A stretch of 64,000 nt of DNA from Pseudomonas putida (GCF_028682395.1 NZ_JANHLC010000001.1:1054001-1118000), one strand, 5' to 3'; counted from the first letter of the stretch, positions 37,915 to 46,834 are shown. The notes: a model not told the origin generated them from the sequence alone. Made by a program: numbers and translations.

Positions 37915-39410
37915 GTGCGAGTTTTCCGTTGAGTAACCATCGCGCTGGCGGCGCGCCAAAGGTACATCACCGCATAAGCGCGCCAGGGTCGCCAATGCTC
38001 CGCCAAATGTTCCAGGGCCCGGGGCGTCAGGGGCTCGTGCGCACCCGCGGCCACACGCCGCAACACCAGATCGGCGGCGGGAAAGGCATCCGGGTGGTTC
38101 AAGACTCGCATGGCCATGTAATGCGCCGTCCAGGCACCGATCCCCGGCAAGGCCACCCAGCTTTCGACAAACGCCTCCAGCCGTTGCTCGCCCCCCAGTT
38201 CGAGGCGTCCATCGAGCAAGGCACGGGCAATGCCCTGAATCGTCGCGGCCCGCGCGCGGGTGATGCCCACGGCTATCAGATCGGCCTCCAGCAGGTGTTC
38301 GGGGCTGGGAAACAGTCGCGCCAAGCCGTCGCCATACGGCACCGGCAGCGCCTGGCCGTAGCGCTGCACCAGCCGCGAGGCCAGGGTTCGCGCTGCCGCC
38401 ACACTGACCTGCTGACCCAGCACCGCACGCACGGCGATTTCGAACCCGTCCCAGCCGCCCGGCAGTCGCAGGCCCGGGTAGCGCTCGACCAGCGGTGCAA
38501 GCACCGGCGAAGCTCCCAAGGCAATAGCGATTGCCTGGGGCTGGGCATCGAGGTCAAACATCCGCCGAACCCGCGCGACCAGGCCCAACAGATGTTGCGC
38601 GGCCACCCCCTGCAACTCCAGCCGCAGGCTGTCCGTCGCGCCCGGCCAACGGCTGACCCGCAGCCAGCCCGGTGTCCCCTCCAGGTTGAAGACCCGCTGA
38701 TAGCTATGGCTTTCCACGAACTCGACCCCCGGCAAGGCCCGATCACGTAAAAAACCTAGGAGGCCTTCGAAGTCGTAGGGCGGTCGATACCCCAGGCGCA
38801 GCACCAAAGCGGTGCCGCCATGGTTCAGGGGTCGACGACGAAGTTCACGGGGCGGGGCATGGTTGGCCTGGGCAAACGCCGCATTGAACCGCCGCAGACT
38901 TTGAAAACCCGCCGCCAATGCCACCTCGGTAATCGGCAATGCCGTCTCGGTCAGCAGTTGCTTGGCGAACAGCAACCGGCGCGTGGCATGCACGGCCATC
39001 GGCGGCGCACCCAAGTGCTCGACAAACAAACGACGCAACTGCCGGGCACCGATATCCAGGCGTGTCGCCAGGTCCTGCAATGAATGCTCGGCCAGAAAAC
39101 CTTCGTCAATCAGCCGCAAGCCGCGCGCGACCCGTTGCTCCCCCCCCGAACACCCGATGCGATTGCCCGGTGCCAGCTCCGGACGGCAACGCAGGCAGGG
39201 GCGAAACCCCGCGCCTTCGGCAGCCGCCGCACTGGGGTAGTACACGACATTCGCGGCTTTCGGCGGGCGGGCCGGACAGACCGGCCGGCAGTAAATACCG
39301 GTGCTCAGCACGGCAGTAAAGAAGATCCCGTCAAAGCGCGCATCACGACTGAGCCGCGCTTTCTCGCAAATATCGATGGCCGGAAAATGAATCGGTTCAG
39401 GGCTGTTCAT
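37911..39410 (-). CDS. alkA: Ada(N-terminal)-AraC-AlkA fusion: regulator and 3-methyladenine DNA glycosylase
   Basis: A 499-residue fusion. Residues ~10-85 are the Ada metal-binding, phosphotriester-sensing domain with Cys41, Cys45, Cys72 and Cys75. Residues ~90-190 are an AraC-type helix-turn-helix (EHSLQDLATRLDIGARQLRR). Residues ~200-490 are AlkA with helix-hairpin-helix WVALPGIGAWTAHYMAMR and catalytic Asp447. It thus joins damage sensing, transcription control and base excision in one protein, an AdaA-AlkA architecture also known in actinobacteria. Coupled to ogt, it should form a self-regulated adaptive response. Full E. coli-type Ada is absent from the window. Confidence 0.93.
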   Translation of the reverse strand: MNSPEPIHFPAIDICEKARLSRDARFDGIFFTAVLSTGIYCRPVCPARPPKAANVVYYPSAAAAEGAGFRPCLRCRPELAPGNRIGCSGGEQRVARGLRLIDEGFLAEHSLQDLATRLDIGARQLRRLFVEHLGAPPMAVHATRRLLFAKQLLTETALPITEVALAAGFQSLRRFNAAFAQANHAPPRELRRRPLNHGGTALVLRLGYRPPYDFEGLLGFLRDRALPGVEFVESHSYQRVFNLEGTPGWLRVSRWPGATDSLRLELQGVAAQHLLGLVARVRRMFDLDAQPQAIAIALGASPVLAPLVERYPGLRLPGGWDGFEIAVRAVLGQQVSVAAARTLASRLVQRYGQALPVPYGDGLARLFPSPEHLLEADLIAVGITRARAATIQGIARALLDGRLELGGEQRLEAFVESWVALPGIGAWTAHYMAMRVLNHPDAFPAADLVLRRVAAGAHEPLTPRALEHLAEHWRPWRAYAVMYLWRAASAMVTQRKTRT

Positions 39411-39924
39411 GGGCCAAGACTAGCATCGGCCAAGGCACCACTACTCGCCATTTTCGGACATCAATATGCCCGCTAAACACCCGAAAGCGGGGGCCTAAGT
39501 TGTGCCGCCCCCCCTCGAAGTCGAGAAACGCCGGGCGGCCAGCCTAAGCGCTTCGCTTGCGAGTGATCAGAACGATGGCATTACTCTGCCGTGATCGCTT
39601 GATACAGCTTCTGGCACTCATCCCACGAGAGATTGCGATCAACCACGGCTTTCAGACGAAGCCCTTTGTGCGGCGCTGGCTGTTAACTCGATGGGGTGAT
39701 GTTCCCGATGCATGGGGACTCAACGATTGCCGGATCAGACTAACACTGGCCAGCGCGGCTTCGAGTCAGGCCATTCTGGCTTGCCCCGACAAAGGCCGCG
39801 GCTCGCTCGTATCCCCAAGCCACATTTGTTGCCCGCGATCGGGGAGGCAACGCATCAAACAACAGTGCCCGGCGGGTTTCTTCGGGCCCCATGACACACC
39901 TTGGCACTGCATAAATCGATCGAC
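39411..39924. other. Gap next to tRNA-Thr with decayed coding traces
   Basis: A 514-base interval with lower GC than the neighbours. On the minus strand an ATG at 39892 with AAGG seven bases upstream opens a 50-codon frame (MGPEETRRALLFDALP...) that ends in TAG. About 150 bases further, another frame reads ...LRLKAVVDRNLSWDECQKL and stops near 39590. Together they look like a frameshifted remnant of one gene at the 3' side of a tRNA, a classic integration site. I do not recognise the family. Confidence 0.35.
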
Positions 39925-40000
39925 TGGTGCCGGAGATAGGAATCGAACCTACGACCTTCGCGTTACGAGTGCGCTGCTCTACCGACTGAGCTACACCGGC
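39925..40000 (-). tRNA. tRNA-Thr (anticodon CGT)
   Basis: A 76-base minus-strand gene including the encoded CCA. The acceptor stem is GCCGGTG paired with C-TCCGGC, the T-loop is GGTTCGATTCC, the D-arm is GCTCAGTCGGTAGAGC, and the anticodon at positions 34-36 is CGT. It lies 40 bases after the TfpO-like gene, the same arrangement I recall beside pilA in P. aeruginosa. Confidence 0.95.
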
Positions 40001-40040
40001 GTCGACGTTAACGCTAGCATCGGTGCCCAGAGGTCACAAG

Positions 40041-41459
40041 TCAGGGGTGTTTCTGGGCAATAACGCCCTGGGCCCAGAAGCGTGGCTGGAAGTGCCCGCC
40101 AAAATCCCGGGCGTATTGTTCATTGCGCTCCTGCAGATGGGGCACATCGCGGAGTACCACCCACACCAGTAGCGCCACCGCCGCCACGCTGACAAAGCGG
40201 CCACTCCAGCGCAACGCCGAACCCACCGCCGCCGGCTCGGAGCTCCAACGATGCAACCCCAGCAGCCAGCCCACCACCAGCGCCAGCCATAGCTGCGAGT
40301 ACGGCATCACGATCACGCCATCGACCATGGATTGGGTCAGGGCGCCGACCAGACTGGCAAACAGACACAGGCGCAGCAAATCGGCCGGCTCTTGGGAGTC
40401 GGCCTTTTCGCGGATCAGACGTATCGTCGCGAACAGCCCCCGCAGCACCAGCCAGGCCACGCACAGCGCCGACGGCCCCCCCCACTCACTGGCCCATTGC
40501 AGTACCGCCTGGTGCGGGTGGGCGGCAATAGGGTTGGCGATATCGGCGAAATGCATCGGCCCGAAGCCCAGCCAGGGGCGCTCGCGGATCATGTCCCAGG
40601 CCTGCTGCCAGATGATTTCGCGCAACGATAGGGAACTGTTCAGACGGTCGCCGGCAAAGTTCAGAATCCGTAACCCCAGATAATCCGCGACGACACCGAA
40701 CAACAGCCAGAACGACAAGACTCCAACCAAAGCCGTCATCAGTTGCCAACGCACCCAGCGCCGTCCAGAAGCGCCCAGAAAAAACAGTACGCTCGCCGCG
40801 ACCATCATTCCCAGCCAACTGCCGCGGGTACCACCAGAGACGACAAGAAACCACCAACTAGCAAGCAGGGTGAAAGCACCGATCTTGATGGCCTTCCTTA
40901 TAGGAAAAATAAGTAACGGAAAGACTAATAACGGGAGAGTAAGCGTCTGAAACTGGCCATAAAAACGCTTATTGGAAAACCCTTCAAGCAACAGGTCCGT
41001 ATCGGCGATCGCCTCACCGCTTGAAAAGGCACTCAAAACGCTGGCCAGAAACTGCACACTTTTAATGCTGCAAAGCAGACAAACAAAAACAACCAACAAT
41101 CTATCCATCGAATCACCGCCCCGGATTCGACTCTGGAAAAAAAACAACCCAATGGCGCAGCTCGTCACGGCCAGAGCTAGCTCAACCATTGCCCACACTG
41201 GTTGTCTGGCCGCTAGACAAGAGAACAGTCCAAGCACAAAAACCAAAGAAAAAACAACGCGCGTCCCGGTATCAAAATACGCTGCAGCCGCGCCTGAAAA
41301 GCTGTGTTTCAACAGATAAAAAACGGCCATTACGCCGATAACAACCTGAACGATACGCTGCGCATCATGCCCACTAAACGTCGAGACAACAGACAAAATC
41401 AGCAGGCAAAAACTTACAATGAAATAGCTCCGACTTTCAGCGATGGCGGGTATTTTCAT
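40041..41459 (-). CDS. tfpO: PilO/TfpO-like pilin oligosaccharyltransferase (O-antigen-ligase family)
   Basis: A 472-residue polytopic membrane protein with about 11-12 helices and a Wzy_C/WaaL-type domain. The large periplasmic loop contains RPWLGFGPMHFADI and the conserved His motif AAHPHQAVLQWASEWG. It lies between pilA and tRNA-Thr on the pilA strand, exactly where P. aeruginosa group I strains have tfpO, which adds an O-antigen unit to the C-terminal serine of pilin. This pilin also ends in Ser. A pilA terminator lies between the genes, so expression may depend on read-through. The 5' third is far more AT-rich than the rest. Confidence 0.72.
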   Translation of the reverse strand: MKIPAIAESRSYFIVSFCLLILSVVSTFSGHDAQRIVQVVIGVMAVFYLLKHSFSGAAAAYFDTGTRVVFSLVFVLGLFSCLAARQPVWAMVELALAVTSCAIGLFFFQSRIRGGDSMDRLLVVFVCLLCSIKSVQFLASVLSAFSSGEAIADTDLLLEGFSNKRFYGQFQTLTLPLLVFPLLIFPIRKAIKIGAFTLLASWWFLVVSGGTRGSWLGMMVAASVLFFLGASGRRWVRWQLMTALVGVLSFWLLFGVVADYLGLRILNFAGDRLNSSLSLREIIWQQAWDMIRERPWLGFGPMHFADIANPIAAHPHQAVLQWASEWGGPSALCVAWLVLRGLFATIRLIREKADSQEPADLLRLCLFASLVGALTQSMVDGVIVMPYSQLWLALVVGWLLGLHRWSSEPAAVGSALRWSGRFVSVAAVALLVWVVLRDVPHLQERNEQYARDFGGHFQPRFWAQGVIAQKHP

Positions 41460-41489
41460 AAGTGGCCTTGGCCAGTTGAAGAGTCAAAG

Positions 41490-41514
41490 AAAAACCCCCG
41501 CTAAAAGCGGGGGC
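41490..41514 (-). terminator. pilA terminator
   Basis: On the minus strand AGCCCCCGC, loop TTTTA, GCGGGGG, then TTTTTC. It lies 24 bases after the pilA stop and 31 bases before tfpO. Probably partial, allowing low tfpO expression relative to abundant pilin. Confidence 0.85.
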
Positions 41515-41537
41515 TGTATTCAACTATCTGCTTCTAA

Positions 41538-41963
41538 CTAGCTACCGCGGCAGCTGCTCGGACGATACTTGGCATCTACCGTACCACCGCACGTCCACAC
41601 TAGTACTTTCGTCGTTGCATCTGCTGCCGGAGTCAGCGTGATGGTCGTGCTGCCCAATGCCGTGTTGGCACTGTTGCCTGCCGTCGCAGTAATAACACCA
41701 CTGCCACCGATAGCGACACTGGCAGTGTATTTGCCAGCAGCCCCGGCATAGCCCGCATCGGTGTTACTGGTTGGGAAGGCGCCCTTGGTTTGATAGTACT
41801 CAGTAACGGCAACCTTGGCACCATCCGTCAGCGCCATCATTTCAGAAACCTGCGCACGGATTGTGTAGTCCTGATAAGCCGGCAATGCCACTGCAGCCAG
41901 AATACCGACGATCGCAACCACGATCATCAGCTCAATCAAGGTAAAACCTTTTTGAACTTTCAT
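41538..41963 (-). CDS. pilA: Type IV pilin (PilA)
   Basis: A 141-residue prepilin. The leader MKVQKG is cut by PilD before methylated Phe; the mature protein is 135 residues with Glu5 and the usual hydrophobic helix ([20 protein letters not shown]). The C-terminal disulfide loop is Cys125-Cys138, followed by RGS with Ser141 as last residue. The start at 41963 follows GGAGAC; the frame is open 21 codons upstream without support. It has a sigma-54 promoter and a terminator. The C-terminal Ser plus adjacent tfpO resembles glycosylated group I pilins. Pili mediate twitching, adhesion and DNA uptake. Confidence 0.95.
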   Translation of the reverse strand: MKVQKGFTLIELMIVVAIVGILAAVALPAYQDYTIRAQVSEMMALTDGAKVAVTEYYQTKGAFPTSNTDAGYAGAAGKYTASVAIGGSGVITATAGNSANTALGSTTITLTPAADATTKVLVWTCGGTVDAKYRPSSCRGS

Positions 41964-42009
41964 ATATTGTCTCCAAACGGGGGAAGGCCCTATGACCTGA
42001 TACCGTCTC

Positions 42010-42025
42010 AGCACAGGTCGTGCCA
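42010..42025 (-). promoter_or_regulatory. Sigma-54 promoter of pilA
   Basis: On the minus strand TGGCACGACCTGTGCT has GG at -24 and GC at -12 with the exact 12-base offset. The predicted start is ~41998, giving a ~35-base leader. Pilin transcription in P. aeruginosa is RpoN/PilR dependent, so PilSR-type control is expected. Confidence 0.85.
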
Positions 42026-42130
42026 ACCCTCATCCTTCAATGCCACAAGCCTGAAAGCAACGCCGATGCAACAGTCAACTGCTCTAGAACAACAAAACAT
42101 GACATTTTTTGTCACTCGCTTTTTGCCGAT

Positions 42131-42159
42131 TTGGCACCACTGCCCGACTAGGCTATAAG
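42131..42159 (+). promoter_or_regulatory. Sigma-70 promoter of pilB
   Basis: TTGGCA at 42131-42136, a 17-base spacer, TATAAG at 42154-42159. It lies about 29 bases before the pilB start and is independent of the divergent sigma-54 pilA promoter. Confidence 0.65.
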
Positions 42160-42187
42160 ACTCGAACTGATTGTGTCTGGTGCTCAA

Positions 42188-43888
42188 ATGAATGATATCG
42201 CCCTCTCCGGCCTCGCCAAGCAATTGGTGCTCGCCGAACTGCTCACTGAAAAAAGCGCTCAGCAGGCGTATCAACAAGCCCAACGCAACCGAGTCTCCCT
42301 GGTTAGCTATCTGGTTCAGAACAAACTGGTCAAAAGCCGCCAGGTCGCAGAGATCGCTTCCGAACACTTTGGTGTGGCGTTTCTCGATCTGAGCAACCTC
42401 GACAGGGAGAGCCAACCCAAGGGCCTAATCAGCGAAAAACTGATGCGCCAGCATCAAGTGCTGCCGCTCTGGCGCCGGGGCAACAAGCTGTTTGTCGGGA
42501 TCAGCGATCCATCCAATCACCAGGCCATCAAGGACATCCAGTTCAGCACCGGCCTGACCACCGAAGCAATCCTGGTCGAGGACGATAAACTCAGCGACGC
42601 CATCGACAAGTTTTTCGACAGTACGACCACTGGCCTGGAAGACATGGGCGATGTCGACCTCGATGGCGTGGAAATCGAGTCCGGTGAAGACCGCCGCAAC
42701 GACCCTATCGCCGGCCAGGATGCCGACGATGCCCCCGTGGTGCGTTTCGTCAACAAGATGCTGCTCGATGCAATCAAGGGCGGCTCGTCCGACTTGCACT
42801 TCGAGCCCTACGAAAAAGTCTATCGGGTCCGTCTGCGCACCGACGGCATCCTGCGCGAAGTCGCCAAGCCGCCGCCCCATCTGGGCCCCCGTATTGCCGC
42901 TCGCCTCAAGGTCATGGCCAGCCTGGATATCTCCGAGCGGCGCAAGCCCCAGGATGGGCGGATCAAGATGCGGATCTCGAAAACCAAGTCCATCGACTTT
43001 CGGGTCAACACCCTGCCCACCCTGTGGGGCGAGAAGATCGTGATGCGGATCCTCGATCCGTCCAGCGCACAGATGGGCATCGATGCACTGGGTTACGAGC
43101 CTGAACAGAAAGCCCTGTACCTGGCGGCCCTCAAACAACCCCAGGGCATGATCCTGGTGACGGGTCCGACCGGCTCGGGGAAAACCGTCTCGCTCTACAC
43201 CGGGATCAATATCCTCAATACCGTCGATATCAATATTTCCACCGCGGAAGATCCGGTGGAAATCAATATGGAAGGCATCAACCAGGTCAACGTCAACCCA
43301 AAGCAGGGGCTGGATTTCGCCCAGGCATTGCGCTCGTTCCTGCGTCAGGATCCGGATGTGATCATGGTCGGCGAAATTCGTGACCTGGAAACCGCCGAGA
43401 TCGCGATCAAGGCCGCGCAAACCGGCCATATGGTGCTCTCCACCCTGCACACCAACAGCGCCGCGGAAACCTTGGTGCGCCTGCACAACATGGGCGTGGC
43501 CGGCTTCAATATCGCCACCTCGATCAACCTGATCATCGCCCAGCGCCTGGCCCGCAAACTGTGCAACCACTGCAAGAAGGCAATCGCCATTCCCGAAGAG
43601 GCGCTCCTCAAGGAAGGCTTCCCGGCCCAGCGTATCGGCACTTTCACCGTCTACGAACCACAGGGTTGCGAGCTGTGCAACCACGGTTACAAAGGCCGGA
43701 TCGGGATTTACGAGGTGGTCAAGAACACGCCTGAGCTACAGCGCCTGATCATGGCCGAGGGTAACTCCATCGACATCGCCACGCAGATGCGCAAGGACGG
43801 CTTCGATGACTTGCGCACCTCCGGGCTAAGCAAGGTCATGCAGGGTGTGACCAGCCTCGAGGAAGTCAACCGGGTAACCAAGGACTGA
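42188..43888 (+). CDS. pilB: Type IV pilus assembly ATPase PilB
   Basis: A 566-residue secretion ATPase. The N-terminal MshEN-type domain is residues ~1-150, Walker A is GPTGSGKT at 326-333, and Asp box, Walker B (DPDVIMVGEIRDLETAEIA) and His box (STLHTNSAAET) follow. A zinc tetracysteine module (CNHC, then CELC) is present. It powers pilus extension at the inner-membrane base. The ATG at 42188 (MNDIALSGL) gives the same length I recall for P. aeruginosa PilB; a GTG five codons earlier is less likely. It is divergent from pilA and starts pilB-pilC-pilD-coaE-yacG. Confidence 0.95.
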   Translation: MNDIALSGLAKQLVLAELLTEKSAQQAYQQAQRNRVSLVSYLVQNKLVKSRQVAEIASEHFGVAFLDLSNLDRESQPKGLISEKLMRQHQVLPLWRRGNKLFVGISDPSNHQAIKDIQFSTGLTTEAILVEDDKLSDAIDKFFDSTTTGLEDMGDVDLDGVEIESGEDRRNDPIAGQDADDAPVVRFVNKMLLDAIKGGSSDLHFEPYEKVYRVRLRTDGILREVAKPPPHLGPRIAARLKVMASLDISERRKPQDGRIKMRISKTKSIDFRVNTLPTLWGEKIVMRILDPSSAQMGIDALGYEPEQKALYLAALKQPQGMILVTGPTGSGKTVSLYTGINILNTVDINISTAEDPVEINMEGINQVNVNPKQGLDFAQALRSFLRQDPDVIMVGEIRDLETAEIAIKAAQTGHMVLSTLHTNSAAETLVRLHNMGVAGFNIATSINLIIAQRLARKLCNHCKKAIAIPEEALLKEGFPAQRIGTFTVYEPQGCELCNHGYKGRIGIYEVVKNTPELQRLIMAEGNSIDIATQMRKDGFDDLRTSGLSKVMQGVTSLEEVNRVTKD

Positions 43889-43890
43889 AT

Positions 43891-45108
43891 ATGGCGAGCA
43901 AACCGGTAAAGATCAGCACATATACGTGGGAAGGCACCGACCGCAAGGGCACCAAGATTTCCGGCGAACTGAGCGGCCACAATCCGGCGCTGGTCAAGGC
44001 CCAGTTGCGCAAGCAGGGGATCAACCCCGGCAAGGTCCGCAAGAAAGGCCTCTCGCTGTTCAACTCCGGCAAACGTATCAAACCGTTGGATATCGCCCTG
44101 TTCACCCGGCAGATGGCGACCATGATGAAGGCCGGCGTACCGCTGTTGCAGTCCTTTGACATCATTGCCGAGGGCTTCGACAACCCCAATATGCGCAAGC
44201 TGGTCGACGAGGTAAAACAGGAGGTCGCGGCCGGCAACAGCTTCGCTTCGGCCTTACGCAACAAACCGCAATATTTCGACGAACTGTATTGCAACCTGGT
44301 GGATGCCGGTGAGCAGGCCGGCGCCCTGGAGAGCCTGCTGGCCCGGGTCGCGACCTACAAGGAAAAAACCGAAGCGCTCAAGGCCAAGATCAAGAAAGCC
44401 ATGACCTATCCCATCGCGGTAGTCATCGTGGCGATCATTGTAACGGCCATCCTTCTGATCAAGGTGGTCCCGCAGTTCGAAGCGATTTTCGCCAACTTCG
44501 GCGCCGAACTTCCGGGCTTTACCCTGTTGGTCATTGCTGTGTCTCAGATCCTGCAGGAGTGGTGGTGGGTCGTGCTCGCCGCCATGGTGGGCGCGGGCTA
44601 CGCCCTCAAGCAGGCGCACAGGAAATCCGCCCGTTTTCGTGACTGGCTCGATCGCACCTTACTGAAGCTACCAATCATTGGCAGCCTGCTGTACAAGTCC
44701 GCCGTGGCGCGCTATGCCCGCACACTATCGACCACTTTTGCCGCAGGCGTACCGCTGGTGGAAGCACTCGACTCGGTGGCCGGTGCCACGGGCAACGTGG
44801 TCTTCAGAAATGCCGTGAACCGCGTCAAGCAGGATGTTTCCACCGGCATGCAGCTGAACTTCTCCATGCGCACCACCGGTGTCTTCCCGACCATGGCAAT
44901 CCAAATGACGGCCATCGGTGAAGAATCCGGCGCCCTGGACGATATGCTCGACAAGGTCGCGACCTACTACGAGGAAGAGGTCGACAACCTGGTCAGCACC
45001 CTGACGACCCTGATGGAGCCCTTGATCATGGCCGTACTCGGCGTCATCGTCGGCGGCCTGGTGATCGCCATGTACCTCCCCATCTTCAAGCTTGGCCAAG
45101 TGGTTTAG
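43891..45108 (+). CDS. pilC: Type IV pilus inner-membrane platform protein PilC
   Basis: A 405-residue GspF-family protein. Two T2SSF repeats at ~70-195 and ~270-395 (FTRQMATMMKAGVPLLQSFD and YARTLSTTFAAGVPLVEALD) and three membrane segments are visible. An N-terminal YTWEGTDRKGTKISGE segment precedes them. It anchors PilB and incorporates pilin at the base of the pilus. It starts 2 bases after pilB and ends 2 bases before pilD. Confidence 0.95.
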   Translation: MASKPVKISTYTWEGTDRKGTKISGELSGHNPALVKAQLRKQGINPGKVRKKGLSLFNSGKRIKPLDIALFTRQMATMMKAGVPLLQSFDIIAEGFDNPNMRKLVDEVKQEVAAGNSFASALRNKPQYFDELYCNLVDAGEQAGALESLLARVATYKEKTEALKAKIKKAMTYPIAVVIVAIIVTAILLIKVVPQFEAIFANFGAELPGFTLLVIAVSQILQEWWWVVLAAMVGAGYALKQAHRKSARFRDWLDRTLLKLPIIGSLLYKSAVARYARTLSTTFAAGVPLVEALDSVAGATGNVVFRNAVNRVKQDVSTGMQLNFSMRTTGVFPTMAIQMTAIGEESGALDDMLDKVATYYEEEVDNLVSTLTTLMEPLIMAVLGVIVGGLVIAMYLPIFKLGQVV

Positions 45109-45110
45109 AC

Positions 45111-45995
45111 ATGACCCTGATCGACTTTCTGGCCAGCCATGCGCTGGCCTTTGTTTTATCCGTTGCGCTGCTCGGCCTGATTGTCGGTAGTTTTCTCAAT
45201 GTCGTGGTCTGGCGTCTGCCCAAGATGCTCGAGCGCGACTGGCGCGAACAGGCTCGCGAAGTCCTCGGGCTTGCCGCCGAACCGGCCTCGCTGACGGCTT
45301 CGCCCACCTACAACCTGCTGCTGCCCAACTCCCAGTGCCCCCATTGCGCCCATGAAATCCGCCCCTGGGAAAACCTGCCGCTGCTCAGCTATCTGCTATT
45401 GCGGGGCAAATGTTCCAGTTGCAAGGCCCCCATCAGTGCGCGCTACCCGGTCACCGAAGTGCTCTGCGCCGCGTTGTCGGGCTTCCTGGCTTGGCACTTC
45501 GGTCTTGGCTGGCCGCTGGCAGCCATGCTGCTGCTGAGCTGGGGCCTCCTGGCCATGAGCCTGATCGACGCGGAACACCAACTGCTACCCGACGTGCTGG
45601 TGCTACCGTTGCTCTGGCTAGGCCTGATCGTCAACAGCTTCGGGCTGTTCACCTCCCTGAGCGACGCGCTGTGGGGCGCTGTGGCCGGCTATTTGAGCCT
45701 GTGGTCGGTGTTCTGGCTGTTCAAACTGGTCACCGGCAAGGACGGCATGGGCCATGGCGACTTCAAGTTGCTGGCCCTGCTCGGTGCCTGGGGCGGCTGG
45801 CAGATTCTGCCACTGACGATCTTGCTGTCATCCTTGGTCGGCGCCGTGCTGGGGCTGATTCTGTTGCGCCTGCGCGACGCCAGCACCTCGACCCCCATCC
45901 CTTTCGGCCCCTATCTGGCGCTGGCCGGCTGGATTGCCTTGCTCTGGGGTGGTCAAATAACCGACTCCTATTTGCAGTTTGCCGGTTTTCGATGA
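45111..45995 (+). CDS. pilD: Prepilin peptidase / N-methyltransferase
   Basis: A 294-residue inner-membrane aspartyl protease. The N-terminal methyltransferase part has the zinc cysteines Cys76, Cys79, Cys101 and Cys104. The peptidase motifs are DAEHQLLPD (residues 153-161) and GHGD (Asp217). It cleaves and methylates PilA and type II secretion pseudopilins. The stop overlaps the coaE start. In P. aeruginosa the gene is also called xcpA. Confidence 0.95.
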   Translation: MTLIDFLASHALAFVLSVALLGLIVGSFLNVVVWRLPKMLERDWREQAREVLGLAAEPASLTASPTYNLLLPNSQCPHCAHEIRPWENLPLLSYLLLRGKCSSCKAPISARYPVTEVLCAALSGFLAWHFGLGWPLAAMLLLSWGLLAMSLIDAEHQLLPDVLVLPLLWLGLIVNSFGLFTSLSDALWGAVAGYLSLWSVFWLFKLVTGKDGMGHGDFKLLALLGAWGGWQILPLTILLSSLVGAVLGLILLRLRDASTSTPIPFGPYLALAGWIALLWGGQITDSYLQFAGFR

Positions 45996-46615
45996 ATACC
46001 CCTGATTTCAAACCCTGGATCCTTGGCCTGACGGGCGGGATCGGCAGTGGCAAGAGCGCTGCGGCGCAGCACTTTATCGACCTGGGCGTGCACCTGGTGG
46101 ACGCCGACCACGCTGCCCGCTGGGTGGTCGAGCCTGGCCGTCCGGCATTGGCCAAAATTGCCGAGCACTTCGGGCCTGGCGTGATCCAGGCCGATGGCCA
46201 ACTTGACCGCAGTGCCTTGCGCGCCCTGATTTTCGAGCACCCCGAGCAACGTCGCTGGCTGGAAGCCCTGCTGCACCCGCTGATTGGCGAAGAGATCGTC
46301 AACAACCTGGCCCAGGCCCGTTCGCCCTACGCCATTTTGGTATCGCCTTTATTGGTTGAGTCCGGGCAATCGCGCCTGACCCAACGGATCCTGGTGATCG
46401 ACGCGCCCGAACCATTGCAGGTCCAGCGCACACTGCTACGCGACCAGACGAGCGAGGCGCAGGTCCAGGCCATTCTCAAGGCCCAGGCCAGCCGCGAAGA
46501 ACGCCTGCGCCATGCCCAGGACGTGGTGGTCAACGACCGTGACCTGAGCTGGCTACACAGCGAAGTCGAACGCCTGCATCACTTTTATCTTACTTTGCGT
46601 GGAGGCCAATCATGA
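45992..46615 (+). CDS. coaE: Dephospho-CoA kinase
   Basis: A 207-residue P-loop kinase with Walker [12 protein letters not shown] at residues 11-21 and DADHAAR shortly after. It phosphorylates the ribose 3'-OH of dephospho-CoA, the last step of CoA synthesis. Start at 45992 overlaps the pilD stop; a much longer open frame upstream lies in the wrong frame of pilD and is rejected. The stop overlaps the yacG start. The pilD-coaE-yacG order is common in gamma-proteobacteria. Confidence 0.95.
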   Translation: MNTPDFKPWILGLTGGIGSGKSAAAQHFIDLGVHLVDADHAARWVVEPGRPALAKIAEHFGPGVIQADGQLDRSALRALIFEHPEQRRWLEALLHPLIGEEIVNNLAQARSPYAILVSPLLVESGQSRLTQRILVIDAPEPLQVQRTLLRDQTSEAQVQAILKAQASREERLRHAQDVVVNDRDLSWLHSEVERLHHFYLTLRGGQS

Positions 46616-46815
46616 GCCAGACCCTGACCGTTGAATGCCCGACCTGTGGCGCCCCCGTTGAATGGAAGAGCGAGAACAGCACCCGCCCGTTCTGCTCGGA
46701 CCGCTGCAAACTGATCGACCTGGGTGCCTGGGCCGCGGAAGAACACAAGATCCCGGTCAGCCCGGATGCCGAAGACGACCTGTTCTCCGAAGAGTTGCCG
46801 CCGCGCGCGCACTGA
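46612..46815 (+). CDS. yacG: DNA gyrase inhibitor YacG
   Basis: A 67-residue zinc protein. Cys9, Cys12 (CPTC), Cys28 and Cys32 (FCSDRC) bind zinc, followed by [16 protein letters not shown] and an acidic tail. The E. coli homologue binds GyrB and inhibits gyrase. Four-base overlap with coaE; last gene of the pilB operon. An inverted repeat follows at 46835-46864. Confidence 0.93.
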   Translation: MSQTLTVECPTCGAPVEWKSENSTRPFCSDRCKLIDLGAWAAEEHKIPVSPDAEDDLFSEELPPRAH

Positions 46816-46834
46816 TTCGAAGGATTGGCCTTGA

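Noticed and set aside
39557..40063. 168-codon plus-strand frame containing GDRNRTYDLRV.
   Set aside because: That peptide is the well-known false translation of an antisense tRNA gene; the frame runs straight through tRNA-Thr.
45410..45991. 194-codon extension upstream of coaE.
   Set aside because: It lies entirely in another frame of pilD; CoaE starts at 45992 with the P-loop at the expected distance.
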